From positions 1 through 16,043 of the forward strand of contig JBILCM010000050.1 of NCBI GenBank assembly GCA_044353165.1: a stretch of DNA of 16,043 bases, in the 5' to 3' direction. Each line of letters begins with the position of its first letter. Positions within the stretch are counted from its first letter, which is position 1. The translations under genes were made by a program, and so were the position numbers. A model generated the notes under the pieces. It made no database searches. It had not been told where the DNA came from and worked only from the letters and a program-made list of their open reading frames with translations. Of the stretch, positions 1 through 6,846 are shown one piece after another. Origin of the DNA: JBILCM01 sp044353165. GTDB taxonomy: Bacteria > Bacillota > Bacilli > Paenibacillales > YIM-B00363.

Positions 1-1010
1 TTATCCTGATTCCTGGTGTGGGCATGGTGAATACCGGCAAGAGCTGGGCGATGTCCAAAATTAGCGGCGCATTGTACCACCGTGCGATTGCGGTGATGAA
101 GGGCGCCACAACCCTTGGCAAATTTGTCTCGTTAAGCGAGAATGAATCATTCAATGTGGAATATTGGCCGCTTGAGCTTTATAAGTTAACATTGGCACCG
201 CCAGAAGCAGAATTTTCACGCAAGGTTGCACTCATTACAGGCGGCGCAGGCGGGATCGGCAGCGAGACGGCGCGACGACTCGTGTCGGAAGGCGCGCATG
301 TGGTGTTGGCGGACCTTAACCTCGAAGGCGCGCAGAATGTGGCTGCACAGATCAACGAAAAATACGGAGAAAACCGCGCGTTGGCCGTGAAGATGGATGT
401 GACGAGCGAAGCGGACATCGCTGCGGCATTCGCACAGACGGTCCTCACGTATGGCGGAATCGACATCTTGGTGAACAATGCGGGATTGGCGACTTCAAGT
501 CCTTTTGACCAAACCACGCTCAAAGAATGGAATTTGAACATGAACGTGCTTGGCACAGGTTATTTCTTGGTAGCCCGCGAGGCGTTCAAGGTCATGAAGC
601 AACAAGCGATCGGCGGGAATATGGTGTTCATCGGCTCGAAAAATTCCGTCTATGCAGGGAAGAATGCGTCAGCCTACAGCGCAGTGAAGGCGCTCGAAGC
701 GCATTTGGCGCGTTGTATTGCGGCGGAAGGCGGCGAGTTCGGCATTCGCGTCAATACGGTGTTGCCGGATGCGATCCTGCAAGGTTCCGCGATTTGGAAT
801 TCGAACTGGCGCAACGAGCGGGCGGCGGCTTACGGCATCGCACCGGATCAGCTGGAAGAATACTATCGCAAGCGTACGACGCTGCTTGTGAACATTTATC
901 CGCGTGATATTGCGGAAGGCATTGCGTTCTTCGCTTCATCCCGTTCGGAGAAGACGACGGGTTGTATGCTCACGATTGACGGCGGCGTTCCAGCAGCATT
1001 CACAAGATAA
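1..1010 (+). CDS. rhaEW: Bifunctional rhamnulose-1-phosphate aldolase / short-chain alcohol dehydrogenase, 3' part
   Basis: The reading frame is open to the window's left edge (frame from base 3), so the true start lies upstream and only the C-terminal half is present; B. subtilis RhaEW/YuxG is about 690 aa. Numbering from the GTG at 18, residues 1-66 are the end of a class II aldolase domain (GVGMVNTGK, ELY/YHRAI-like and EYWPLELYKL segments). Residues about 67-330 are a classical SDR domain: cofactor loop TGGAGGIG at 74-81, NNAG at 153-156, active-site serine near 207-210, and YSAVK at 220-224. By family, the aldolase splits L-rhamnulose-1-phosphate into DHAP and L-lactaldehyde in the cytoplasm, and the dehydrogenase acts on the lactaldehyde. 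It is followed by rhaA in the same direction. The SDR catalytic residues look intact. The numbering start at 18 is a convenience, not a proposed start codon. Confidence 0.93.
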   Translation, partial: ILIPGVGMVNTGKSWAMSKISGALYHRAIAVMKGATTLGKFVSLSENESFNVEYWPLELYKLTLAPPEAEFSRKVALITGGAGGIGSETARRLVSEGAHVVLADLNLEGAQNVAAQINEKYGENRALAVKMDVTSEADIAAAFAQTVLTYGGIDILVNNAGLATSSPFDQTTLKEWNLNMNVLGTGYFLVAREAFKVMKQQAIGGNMVFIGSKNSVYAGKNASAYSAVKALEAHLARCIAAEGGEFGIRVNTVLPDAILQGSAIWNSNWRNERAAAYGIAPDQLEEYYRKRTTLLVNIYPRDIAEGIAFFASSRSEKTTGCMLTIDGGVPAAFTR

Positions 1011-1051
1011 TCTAGATTGTATTGAAACAACCAATTATAGGAGGGACTATG

Positions 1052-2314
1052 ATGAATTCTTCAATCGAACAAAGTTATGCAGCAGCGAAACAATTGTATG
1101 CGCAACACGGCATCGACACAGACGCAGTGCTTCAACAACTCGAGCAAGTGAAAATATCGATGCATTGCTGGCAAGGCGACGACGTGCGCGGATTCTTGTT
1201 CCGCGATGAAGCATTGTCCGGCGGGATTTCGGTCACGGGGAATTATCCCGGGGCTGCCCGGACACCGGATGAACTGCGCGCGGACTTGGAGAAAGCATTC
1301 TCGCTTATTCCAGGCAAGCACAAGCTTAACTTGCACGCCATTTATGCAGATACGGAAGAGAAAGTGGACCTCGATCAACTCGAGCCAAAGCATTATCAGC
1401 GTTGGGTTGACTGGGCGAAAGCGAATGGGATCGGCTTGGATTTCAACCCGACTTGTTTCTCGCATCCCAAATCCAAAGATGGCTTCACACTGAGCCATCC
1501 CGATCCGGAGATTCGCGCATTCTGGATTAAGCATTGTCAAAATTCTCGCAAAATCGGCGCTTGGTTCGGTGAACAACTCGGTCAGACGTGCGTGACGAAC
1601 GTATGGATTCCAGACGGCCTTAAAGACAATCCCGTGGATCGAATGGGACCTCGTCAGAGATTAAAGGATTCGCTCGATCAAGTGTTTGCGGAACCGATCA
1701 ATCCTGCGCACAATTTGGATGCAATTGAAAGTAAATTGTTCGGTCTTGGTTCGGAAGCGTACGTTGTCGGTTCACATGAATTTTATATGGGATATGGACT
1801 ACAGAACAACAAGCTGATTTGCCTCGATGCTGGGCATTTTCATCCGACAGAGACGATTTCCAATAAATTGTCCTCGCTCTCTCTCTTTGCAAGCGGCATC
1901 TTGCTCCACGTGAGTCGCCCGATGCGTTGGGATAGCGACCATGTTGTTATTATGGATGATGAGTTGCTTGAAATCGGTCGCGAGTTGGTGCGCGGCGATC
2001 TGCTTGGCAAAACGTATATTGGTCTCGATTTCTTCGATGCCAGCATTAACCGTGTTGCAGCGTGGGTGATCGGCACACGCAATACCATTAAAGCGCTACT
2101 GCGGGGGATGCTTGAACCTGTGGAGGCGTTGAAACAAGCGGAGTTGTCCGCTGATTACACGACACGTCTTGCGTTGACGGAAGAATTCAAGGGATACCCC
2201 TTCGGCGCCGTCTGGGATTATTATTGCGCGAAAATGGGCGTACCTGTACGTGAAGCATGGCTGACAGATGTGAAGGCGTACGAGCAAGCTGTATTGTCCA
2301 AACGCGGGGGTTGA
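1052..2314 (+). CDS. rhaA: L-rhamnose isomerase
   Basis: A cytoplasmic metal-dependent isomerase converting L-rhamnose to L-rhamnulose, the first step of the phosphorylated pathway. The start is set by GGAGGG at 1040-1045. ATG at 1052 has a 6-nt spacer, while the adjacent in-frame ATG at 1049 has only 3 nt and a TTG at 1022 lies upstream of the site. The resulting 420 aa equals the usual family length. Visible landmarks are MHCWQGDDV near the N-terminus, NPTCFSHPK mid-protein, DAGHFHPTE with H262, and WDSDHV with D294 and D296; these positions match the manganese ligands H262/D294/D296 as I recall them for E. coli RhaA. It lies 41 nt after rhaEW and 6 nt before rhaB, so it is almost certainly cotranscribed. 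No anomaly is seen. Confidence 0.96.
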   Translation: MNSSIEQSYAAAKQLYAQHGIDTDAVLQQLEQVKISMHCWQGDDVRGFLFRDEALSGGISVTGNYPGAARTPDELRADLEKAFSLIPGKHKLNLHAIYADTEEKVDLDQLEPKHYQRWVDWAKANGIGLDFNPTCFSHPKSKDGFTLSHPDPEIRAFWIKHCQNSRKIGAWFGEQLGQTCVTNVWIPDGLKDNPVDRMGPRQRLKDSLDQVFAEPINPAHNLDAIESKLFGLGSEAYVVGSHEFYMGYGLQNNKLICLDAGHFHPTETISNKLSSLSLFASGILLHVSRPMRWDSDHVVIMDDELLEIGRELVRGDLLGKTYIGLDFFDASINRVAAWVIGTRNTIKALLRGMLEPVEALKQAELSADYTTRLALTEEFKGYPFGAVWDYYCAKMGVPVREAWLTDVKAYEQAVLSKRGG

Positions 2315-2320
2315 TGATCG

Positions 2321-3790
2321 ATGGGGATCCTAGCCTATGACCTTGGAGCGAGCAGTGGGAGGGCCATTGTAGGTCGTTTGACCGATCGCAAGATCGTCAT
2401 TGAAGAGTTACATCGCTTCCCGAATGATCCCGTGCAAGTGGGGAATCGATTGCAATGGGATGTATTGCGACTGTATCATGAAGTAAAGCAAGGACTGTTA
2501 AAAGCGAAGCATGCGGGAATCGTGCCCGAAAGTATCGGCATCGATTCATGGGCAGTGGATTTTGGATTGATCGGTCGACACGGCGAATTGCTCGGCAATC
2601 CGTATCATTATCGGGATGCGCATACCGAGGGTGTGATGGAAGCGTTCAGTGAGAAACTATCCCGCGCCTACATCTTTGAGCGCACGGGGATTCAATTCCT
2701 GCCGTTTAATACGATTTATCAGCTGGCGGCGCTTCGTCTTGCGGATTCTCCGTTATTGCGGGAAGCGAAGCATTGGCTGATGATACCGGATTTGCTTCGT
2801 TATTTCTTAACCGGCGAGATGGCCAATGAATTCACGAATGCAACGACTACGCAATTGTTCAATCCAATCAAACACCAATGGGACACGGATTTACTAAGCG
2901 CTATTGACATCCCTGCAGCGTGGTTTAGCGCTCCGCTCATGCCTGGCGCAGCTGCAGGGCAGTTGCTTCCATCGGTCCGGGAGGAGCTTGGCGTTCCAAG
3001 CATCCCGGTCATCGCCGTTGCCGAGCACGATACAGGCGCGGCGGTTGCCGCAGTGCCTGCGCTTGAGCGCTCGTTCGCTTATTTAAGCTGCGGCACATGG
3101 TCATTGATGGGCACAGAAGTGAACCATGCAGTGATGACGGAGCAAGCGCTGCGATTTAACTTCACGAATGAAGGCGGCGTGAACGGCACATTCCGCTTGT
3201 TGAAGAACATCATGGGCTTATGGATTTTGCAGGAAGCGAAGCGCGAGTGGGATCGACTCGGAACGCCGTATTCGTATCCCGAATTGGTGCAGCTTGCTAC
3301 GAACGCGCCAGCCTTCGTTTCTTTCATTGATCCAGATGATGTGCTGTTCTTGCCGCCGGGGGATATGCCGACACGGATTCGCGACTACTGTCGTGCCACA
3401 GGGCAACCAATCCCGGATAGTCCCGGAGCGATCACTCGATGCATACTGGAGAGTCTTGCATTGAAATATCGTTATGTGTTGGAATTGACAGAACAATTGT
3501 CGGGTCATCGATTTAGCGGATTACATATGGTTGGCGGCGGCATCCAGAATACGGTGCTCTGCCAGTTTACCGCCAATGCAATTCGCAAGCCGGTATGGGC
3601 GGGCCCCGCTGAGGGCAGCGCGATCGGCAATCTCGCAGTACAATGGATAGCACAGGGCACCTTCGCCGACATTTGGGAAGCGCGCCGCACCATTCGCGAG
3701 TCATTCCCAATCGACGTCTATGAACCACAGGCAACAGCCGCGTGGGAACAAGCGTATGGCGATTTTACCCGCATTTGCCGTATCCAGTAA
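2321..3790 (+). CDS. rhaB: L-rhamnulokinase (FGGY carbohydrate kinase)
   Basis: Phosphorylates L-rhamnulose with ATP to L-rhamnulose-1-phosphate, the substrate of the upstream aldolase. The 489-aa length equals that of E. coli RhaB. The actin-like fold motifs are present: N-terminal DLGASSGRAIVG (phosphate 1), GIDSWAVDFGL, CGTWSLMGTE, and the C-terminal nucleotide-binding stretch GGGIQNTVLCQ followed by GPAEGSAIGNL. The putative catalytic base is D237 in VAEHDTGAA, the same number as in E. coli RhaB from memory. The ATG at 2321 follows the rhaA stop by 6 nt. Its ribosome site is only a G-rich run in the end of rhaA (about 2306-2310), which suggests translational coupling. The family call is secure from motifs and context. 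Confidence 0.96.
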   Translation: MGILAYDLGASSGRAIVGRLTDRKIVIEELHRFPNDPVQVGNRLQWDVLRLYHEVKQGLLKAKHAGIVPESIGIDSWAVDFGLIGRHGELLGNPYHYRDAHTEGVMEAFSEKLSRAYIFERTGIQFLPFNTIYQLAALRLADSPLLREAKHWLMIPDLLRYFLTGEMANEFTNATTTQLFNPIKHQWDTDLLSAIDIPAAWFSAPLMPGAAAGQLLPSVREELGVPSIPVIAVAEHDTGAAVAAVPALERSFAYLSCGTWSLMGTEVNHAVMTEQALRFNFTNEGGVNGTFRLLKNIMGLWILQEAKREWDRLGTPYSYPELVQLATNAPAFVSFIDPDDVLFLPPGDMPTRIRDYCRATGQPIPDSPGAITRCILESLALKYRYVLELTEQLSGHRFSGLHMVGGGIQNTVLCQFTANAIRKPVWAGPAEGSAIGNLAVQWIAQGTFADIWEARRTIRESFPIDVYEPQATAAWEQAYGDFTRICRIQ

Positions 3791-3827
3791 AATAGAGCTA
3801 TAACTTGTGCGGAAGGGGGTTTCAATC

Positions 3828-4592
3828 ATGCTGCTCGCAGAACGACTGCAGAAGATCGTCGACATCGTCAATGAGCGTCGAAGCATTCGCGTGACCGAAT
3901 TAAGCGACTTGTTCGAGGTGACGGAGGAGACGATTCGCCGTGATCTGGATAAGCTTGAAGCGGAGCGGAAGCTGGCTCGCTCCCATGGCGGAGCGGTCAG
4001 CATTGCGGAAACCCCCTCGGAGACACCTTATTATGAGCGGGAAATCGTCAACAAAGAAGAGAAGCGGAAGATCGCGCAGGCAGCGGTGTCTTTCATCCAG
4101 CCACGGGAACGCATCTTGCTTGATGCAAGTTCAACGGCATGGTACATGGCAAAATTGATCCCGGATATCCCGCTTACGGTGCTGACCAATTCGATCAAAG
4201 TATCAATGGAACTTAGCACGAAAGAAAAGATTCAAGTGATTTCCACGGGGGGGATTCTCTCCCCGGGTTCTTTATCTTGGGTAGGCCCGCTGGCAGTACG
4301 ATCCCTGGAACAGTATTATGTCAACAGACTGTTTTTTTCCTGCAAAGGTGCGCGTCTTGAGCGAGGTTTGAGCGATTCGAACGAGCTTCAAGCACTTGTC
4401 AAACAACAGATGCTTGCCGTTGCCGAGTCTGCTTATTTGCTGGCGGATCACTCCAAATTTGGCATACAGGAGTTTAGTCACGTTGCAGGCTGGGATAGCG
4501 TGGACTACGTCATCACGGACGAACGTACCGATACACAAGTCGTTCAGCAATTGCGCGAACGCGCAATCGAAGTGATCCAACTCACGATGTAG
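3828..4592 (+). CDS. rhaR: DeoR-family transcriptional regulator, probable rhamnose operon repressor
   Basis: A 254-aa DNA-binding regulator. Residues about 1-55 form the DeoR winged helix-turn-helix (ERLQKIVDIVN, VTELSDLFEVTEETIRRDL, then HGGAV). The rest matches the DeoR C-terminal sugar-phosphate sensor, including a DASST segment and the LTNSIKV and STGG strands. The start at ATG 3828 follows a GGGGG site at 3815-3819 with an 8-nt spacer; a GTG at 3807 lies upstream of that site and is less likely. B. subtilis carries a DeoR-type RhaR (YulB) inside its rhamnose operon, so by position this protein probably controls the operon in response to a pathway phosphate such as rhamnulose-1-phosphate. 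Its operator is presumably upstream of the window. The family is certain; the target is inferred from context. Confidence 0.88.
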   Translation: MLLAERLQKIVDIVNERRSIRVTELSDLFEVTEETIRRDLDKLEAERKLARSHGGAVSIAETPSETPYYEREIVNKEEKRKIAQAAVSFIQPRERILLDASSTAWYMAKLIPDIPLTVLTNSIKVSMELSTKEKIQVISTGGILSPGSLSWVGPLAVRSLEQYYVNRLFFSCKGARLERGLSDSNELQALVKQQMLAVAESAYLLADHSKFGIQEFSHVAGWDSVDYVITDERTDTQVVQQLRERAIEVIQLTM

Positions 4593-4605
4593 GAGGGTAC
4601 TCACG

Positions 4606-5736
4606 ATGAAGGTGACGGCAGTAGATTCATTCACGATCCGATTGGAACCGCCTGGGCGGTCGATCTCAGGACTTGGTATTACCCGGGTGAGCACCGATGA
4701 GGGCGTCACAGGTTACGGATTTCGTATTACGAATGAAGAGGTGCTTGCGCGTCAAGTCAGACCTAGATTGATTGGCGCGAATCCGCTTGATATTGAAGGT
4801 CATCTTGCGGCAGGCACGCTGAAAGGCTGCGCTTCGGTCGAGAATGCGCTGTGGGACGTTGCAGGTAAAACCTACGGTCTCCCTGTCCGACGCCTATTCG
4901 GGAGCGCAAGAGACCGCATTCCTTATTATTTGACGTGCGTCTGGCCGGGGAAGGCTGATCAGTCGCACATGCGACCAGAACAGCAAGCAGCTGATATTGT
5001 GCGGTACTACGAGTTAGGTCATACACGCATCAAGTTTCGCGGCTGGCGTCCAGATCCGTGGGGCGATGTGCGTGTCGTGGAAGCGGTGCGCGAAGCGGTC
5101 GGCGGCAAGGACAAGATCGAATTGATGATCGATCGAACAGCTCAACCGGGTTGGAGTGTAGCGTTCGCCGCTGAACTTTCACGTGAGCTTGAAAAATTGA
5201 ACGTTACGTGGCTGGAGGAACCGTTCCCCCGTGCGGATATTGAGTCGTATCGCCAGTTAGCTGAGCAGGTGGATATACCGATCACCGGCGTGGAGTTTGG
5301 CACGGAGTTCGAGCATTTCCGCAATTATTTGGTTGCATCGGCTGTCGATATCATTCAGCCCGATGTGTATTTGAGCGGCGGCATTTGGCCGTGCCGCAAG
5401 GTGGCTGCCTTAGCCGAAGCCTTCAACATTCCGTGCATTCTGCACGGCACGAATGGACCTGACTTGGCGGCTTCGCTACAAGTGGCAGCATCCATATCAA
5501 GTTGTCGGATGATGGAGTTCGCCATCATGACGGCCCCGCTCACCCCAGAGCAGATGTGGGAACCGGTCGATCAAATACTACAGCAACCCGGCTTGTTCCG
5601 ACTCGAAGGCGGGGACGTTGTGCTCAATGACAATCCGGGCTTAGGTCTTCCGCTCCGTGAGGACATCATCGAATCACTTCGCGCCGATGATGTCGATCTC
5701 AACCATTATCGCTCCTACGAGTGTAAAGTAGAATAA
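4606..5736 (+). CDS. Enolase-superfamily enzyme, mandelate racemase/muconate lactonizing subgroup (probable sugar-acid dehydratase)
   Basis: A 376-aa protein with the N-terminal capping domain (about 1-105) and the (beta/alpha)7beta barrel of the MR/MLE group. Candidate active-site residues are K143-F-R145 (a KxK-like motif with Arg in the second position), metal ligands D176 (MIDRTAQPGW), E204/E205 in WLEEPF and E230 in ITGVEFG, D253 in IIQPDVYL, and H280 in ILHGTNGPD. The Asp253/His280 pair resembles the dyad of the MR subgroup, whose members abstract a proton next to a carboxylate, mostly to dehydrate sugar acids. AGGAGGG at 4591-4597, overlapping the regulator's stop codon, sits 8 nt before ATG 4606, so it is the last visible gene of the rhamnose operon. 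A rhamnonate-type or related 6-deoxy-sugar-acid substrate is a guess from context. I cannot assign an isofunctional group. Confidence 0.85.
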   Translation: MKVTAVDSFTIRLEPPGRSISGLGITRVSTDEGVTGYGFRITNEEVLARQVRPRLIGANPLDIEGHLAAGTLKGCASVENALWDVAGKTYGLPVRRLFGSARDRIPYYLTCVWPGKADQSHMRPEQQAADIVRYYELGHTRIKFRGWRPDPWGDVRVVEAVREAVGGKDKIELMIDRTAQPGWSVAFAAELSRELEKLNVTWLEEPFPRADIESYRQLAEQVDIPITGVEFGTEFEHFRNYLVASAVDIIQPDVYLSGGIWPCRKVAALAEAFNIPCILHGTNGPDLAASLQVAASISSCRMMEFAIMTAPLTPEQMWEPVDQILQQPGLFRLEGGDVVLNDNPGLGLPLREDIIESLRADDVDLNHYRSYECKVE

Positions 5737-5737
5737 A

Positions 5738-6631
5738 TTACGGCTTCAAATATTCGCGGATACCTTCAGCAAACCGAATCTGTTTCATTTCGAACGTATC
5801 ATAGAATGGTGTACCCTCACGGCATATGTTTTCCTCGAGCAACATCGTTAATTGGTTCATGGTAATCGGGAAGAAGGGGAATCGATCCATCAATTGGACG
5901 ATAGGTCGCATCAGCGCAAGCGGGGCGTGTACAAGCATCACGTTCCGCCCTACAGCGCGGCCAATTTCGCGCAGCATTTCGTTGTACGAGATCTGCTCCG
6001 GTCCACCCACATCGAATGCGGTATTCGATGGACCTGCGTTGACTGCTTTGACGAACAATTCAGCAACGGTGTAGAGCGAAACCGGTTGAAGTCGGTATTT
6101 GCCATCCCCTATCACCGGTGTGAGCGGCAGTTTCACGAGTCCCGCTAACATATTGACGAATTCATCTTGCGGTCCGAAGATGACCGAAGGTCGGAAGATG
6201 AGATGCGTTAAGCCGCTCCCGCGCACGATGTTCTCGGCTTCCCACTTCGTGCGGAAATACCCCGTCGTTGCGCCGGACCGAGCGCCGAGCGCGCTCATAT
6301 GGATGAATCGGCGATTTCCTTCGATGAAACCTGCACGCTGACAAGCTTCAACAATCGCTCTTGTGCCTTGCACATGCAGACGTTCGAATGTAATGTCTCT
6401 GGAAGGTTGTTCGCGAATAATGCCCACGAGATGAATGACAGCATCACAATCGGCAAGCGCTGCTTCATAAGTCTGCGGTCGTAACAAATCGCCCTCGATT
6501 GCGCGGATGGAAGTGGAAGAGATCGTGCTCACACTCCGCACAAGCGCCGTGACCTCGTAACCTTGCTGGAGTAATTCGGACACGATGGCAGACCCTACAT
6601 AACCTGATGCTCCCGTCACAAACACACGCAT
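5738..6631 (-). CDS. NAD(P)-binding atypical SDR / complex I NDUFA9-like epimerase-fold protein
   Basis: A 297-aa Rossmann-fold protein. The N-terminus MRVFVTGASGYVG gives the GxxGxxG dinucleotide loop at 7-13. VIHLVGII at 65-72 follows the fourth strand. S113 (HMSALGA), Y125 and K129 (YFRTK) supply the SDR catalytic set, and FRPSVIFGPQDE (147-156 region) is typical of the atypical SDR group related to the NDUFA9 subunit of respiratory complex I. The start is the ATG at 6631-6629, 8 nt after a GAGGAGGG site (6647-6640 on the minus strand); an ATG further up at 6658 lies before that site. It runs against the rhamnose operon with one base between the stops. A lone gene of this kind often acts in sugar-nucleotide, quinone or lipid metabolism; the substrate is unknown. 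Confidence 0.82.
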   Translation of the reverse strand: MRVFVTGASGYVGSAIVSELLQQGYEVTALVRSVSTISSTSIRAIEGDLLRPQTYEAALADCDAVIHLVGIIREQPSRDITFERLHVQGTRAIVEACQRAGFIEGNRRFIHMSALGARSGATTGYFRTKWEAENIVRGSGLTHLIFRPSVIFGPQDEFVNMLAGLVKLPLTPVIGDGKYRLQPVSLYTVAELFVKAVNAGPSNTAFDVGGPEQISYNEMLREIGRAVGRNVMLVHAPLALMRPIVQLMDRFPFFPITMNQLTMLLEENICREGTPFYDTFEMKQIRFAEGIREYLKP

Positions 6632-6666
6632 ACGCAAAACCCTCCTCAGATGAAACATTTTCCCAC

Positions 6667-6695
6667 ATTGTAATCGATATTCCGGATGCAGTAAA
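6667..6695 (-). promoter_or_regulatory. Sigma-A-like promoter for the minus-strand SDR gene
   Basis: Reading the minus strand, TTTACT (6695-6690) and TACAAT (6672-6667) are separated by 17 bases. This gives four and five matches to the housekeeping consensus with ideal spacing. The predicted start near 6660 leaves a short leader before the GAGGAGGG ribosome site and the ATG at 6631. Read by eye only. Confidence 0.5.
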
Positions 6696-6697
6696 AT
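6668..6697 (+). promoter_or_regulatory. Possible divergent promoter toward the small membrane ORF and MFS gene
   Basis: TTGTAA (6668-6673) and TAAAAT (6692-6697) are 18 bases apart on the plus strand, lying almost exactly on top of the minus-strand promoter. A start near 6704 would fall at the ribosome site of the 28-aa ORF, leaving almost no leader. It would serve the MFS gene better than the small ORF. Weak call. Confidence 0.28.
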
Positions 6698-6714
6698 CTA
6701 CACAGGTGATGAAT

Positions 6715-6801
6715 ATGAAATATTTGTGGGGAACGTTGCTTGCGGTTTCCGTTATTTTTATCGCAATTGGCATTTATTATTTTAACGTGCATGCCTCATA
6801 G
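6715..6801 (+). CDS. 28-aa single-membrane-segment small protein
   Basis: The predicted peptide begins MKYLWGTLLAVSV and ends YYFNVHAS. It is one hydrophobic helix of about 20 residues (roughly 4-24) with Lys at the N-terminal side, then a short polar tail. The ATG at 6715 has AGGTGA at 6704-6709 with a 5-nt spacer; an in-frame ATG at 6709 overlaps that site. Nothing in the sequence gives a function. It sits 45 nt upstream of an MFS transporter on the same strand and could be cotranscribed with it, perhaps as a small partner, or it could be a stand-alone membrane peptide. The composition looks like a real membrane segment and the ribosome site is reasonable, but a chance ORF of this size cannot be excluded. 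Confidence 0.5.
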   Translation: MKYLWGTLLAVSVIFIAIGIYYFNVHAS

Positions 6802-6846
6802 CCAGGTGACGGTTGGGTAAGCTAATGAAAAAAAGGAGAACAGATT

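Noticed and set aside
3775..3804. TTGCCG-N18-TATAAC before the DeoR-type gene, as an internal promoter
   Set aside because: The predicted start near 3811 falls on the ribosome site itself, and the -35 has only four matches. Readthrough from rhaB is the simpler explanation.
6652..6664. A catabolite-repression (cre)-like TGAAACATTTTCC in the SDR leader
   Set aside because: It lacks the central CG and the final A of the consensus, two key positions, so it is not a convincing CcpA site.
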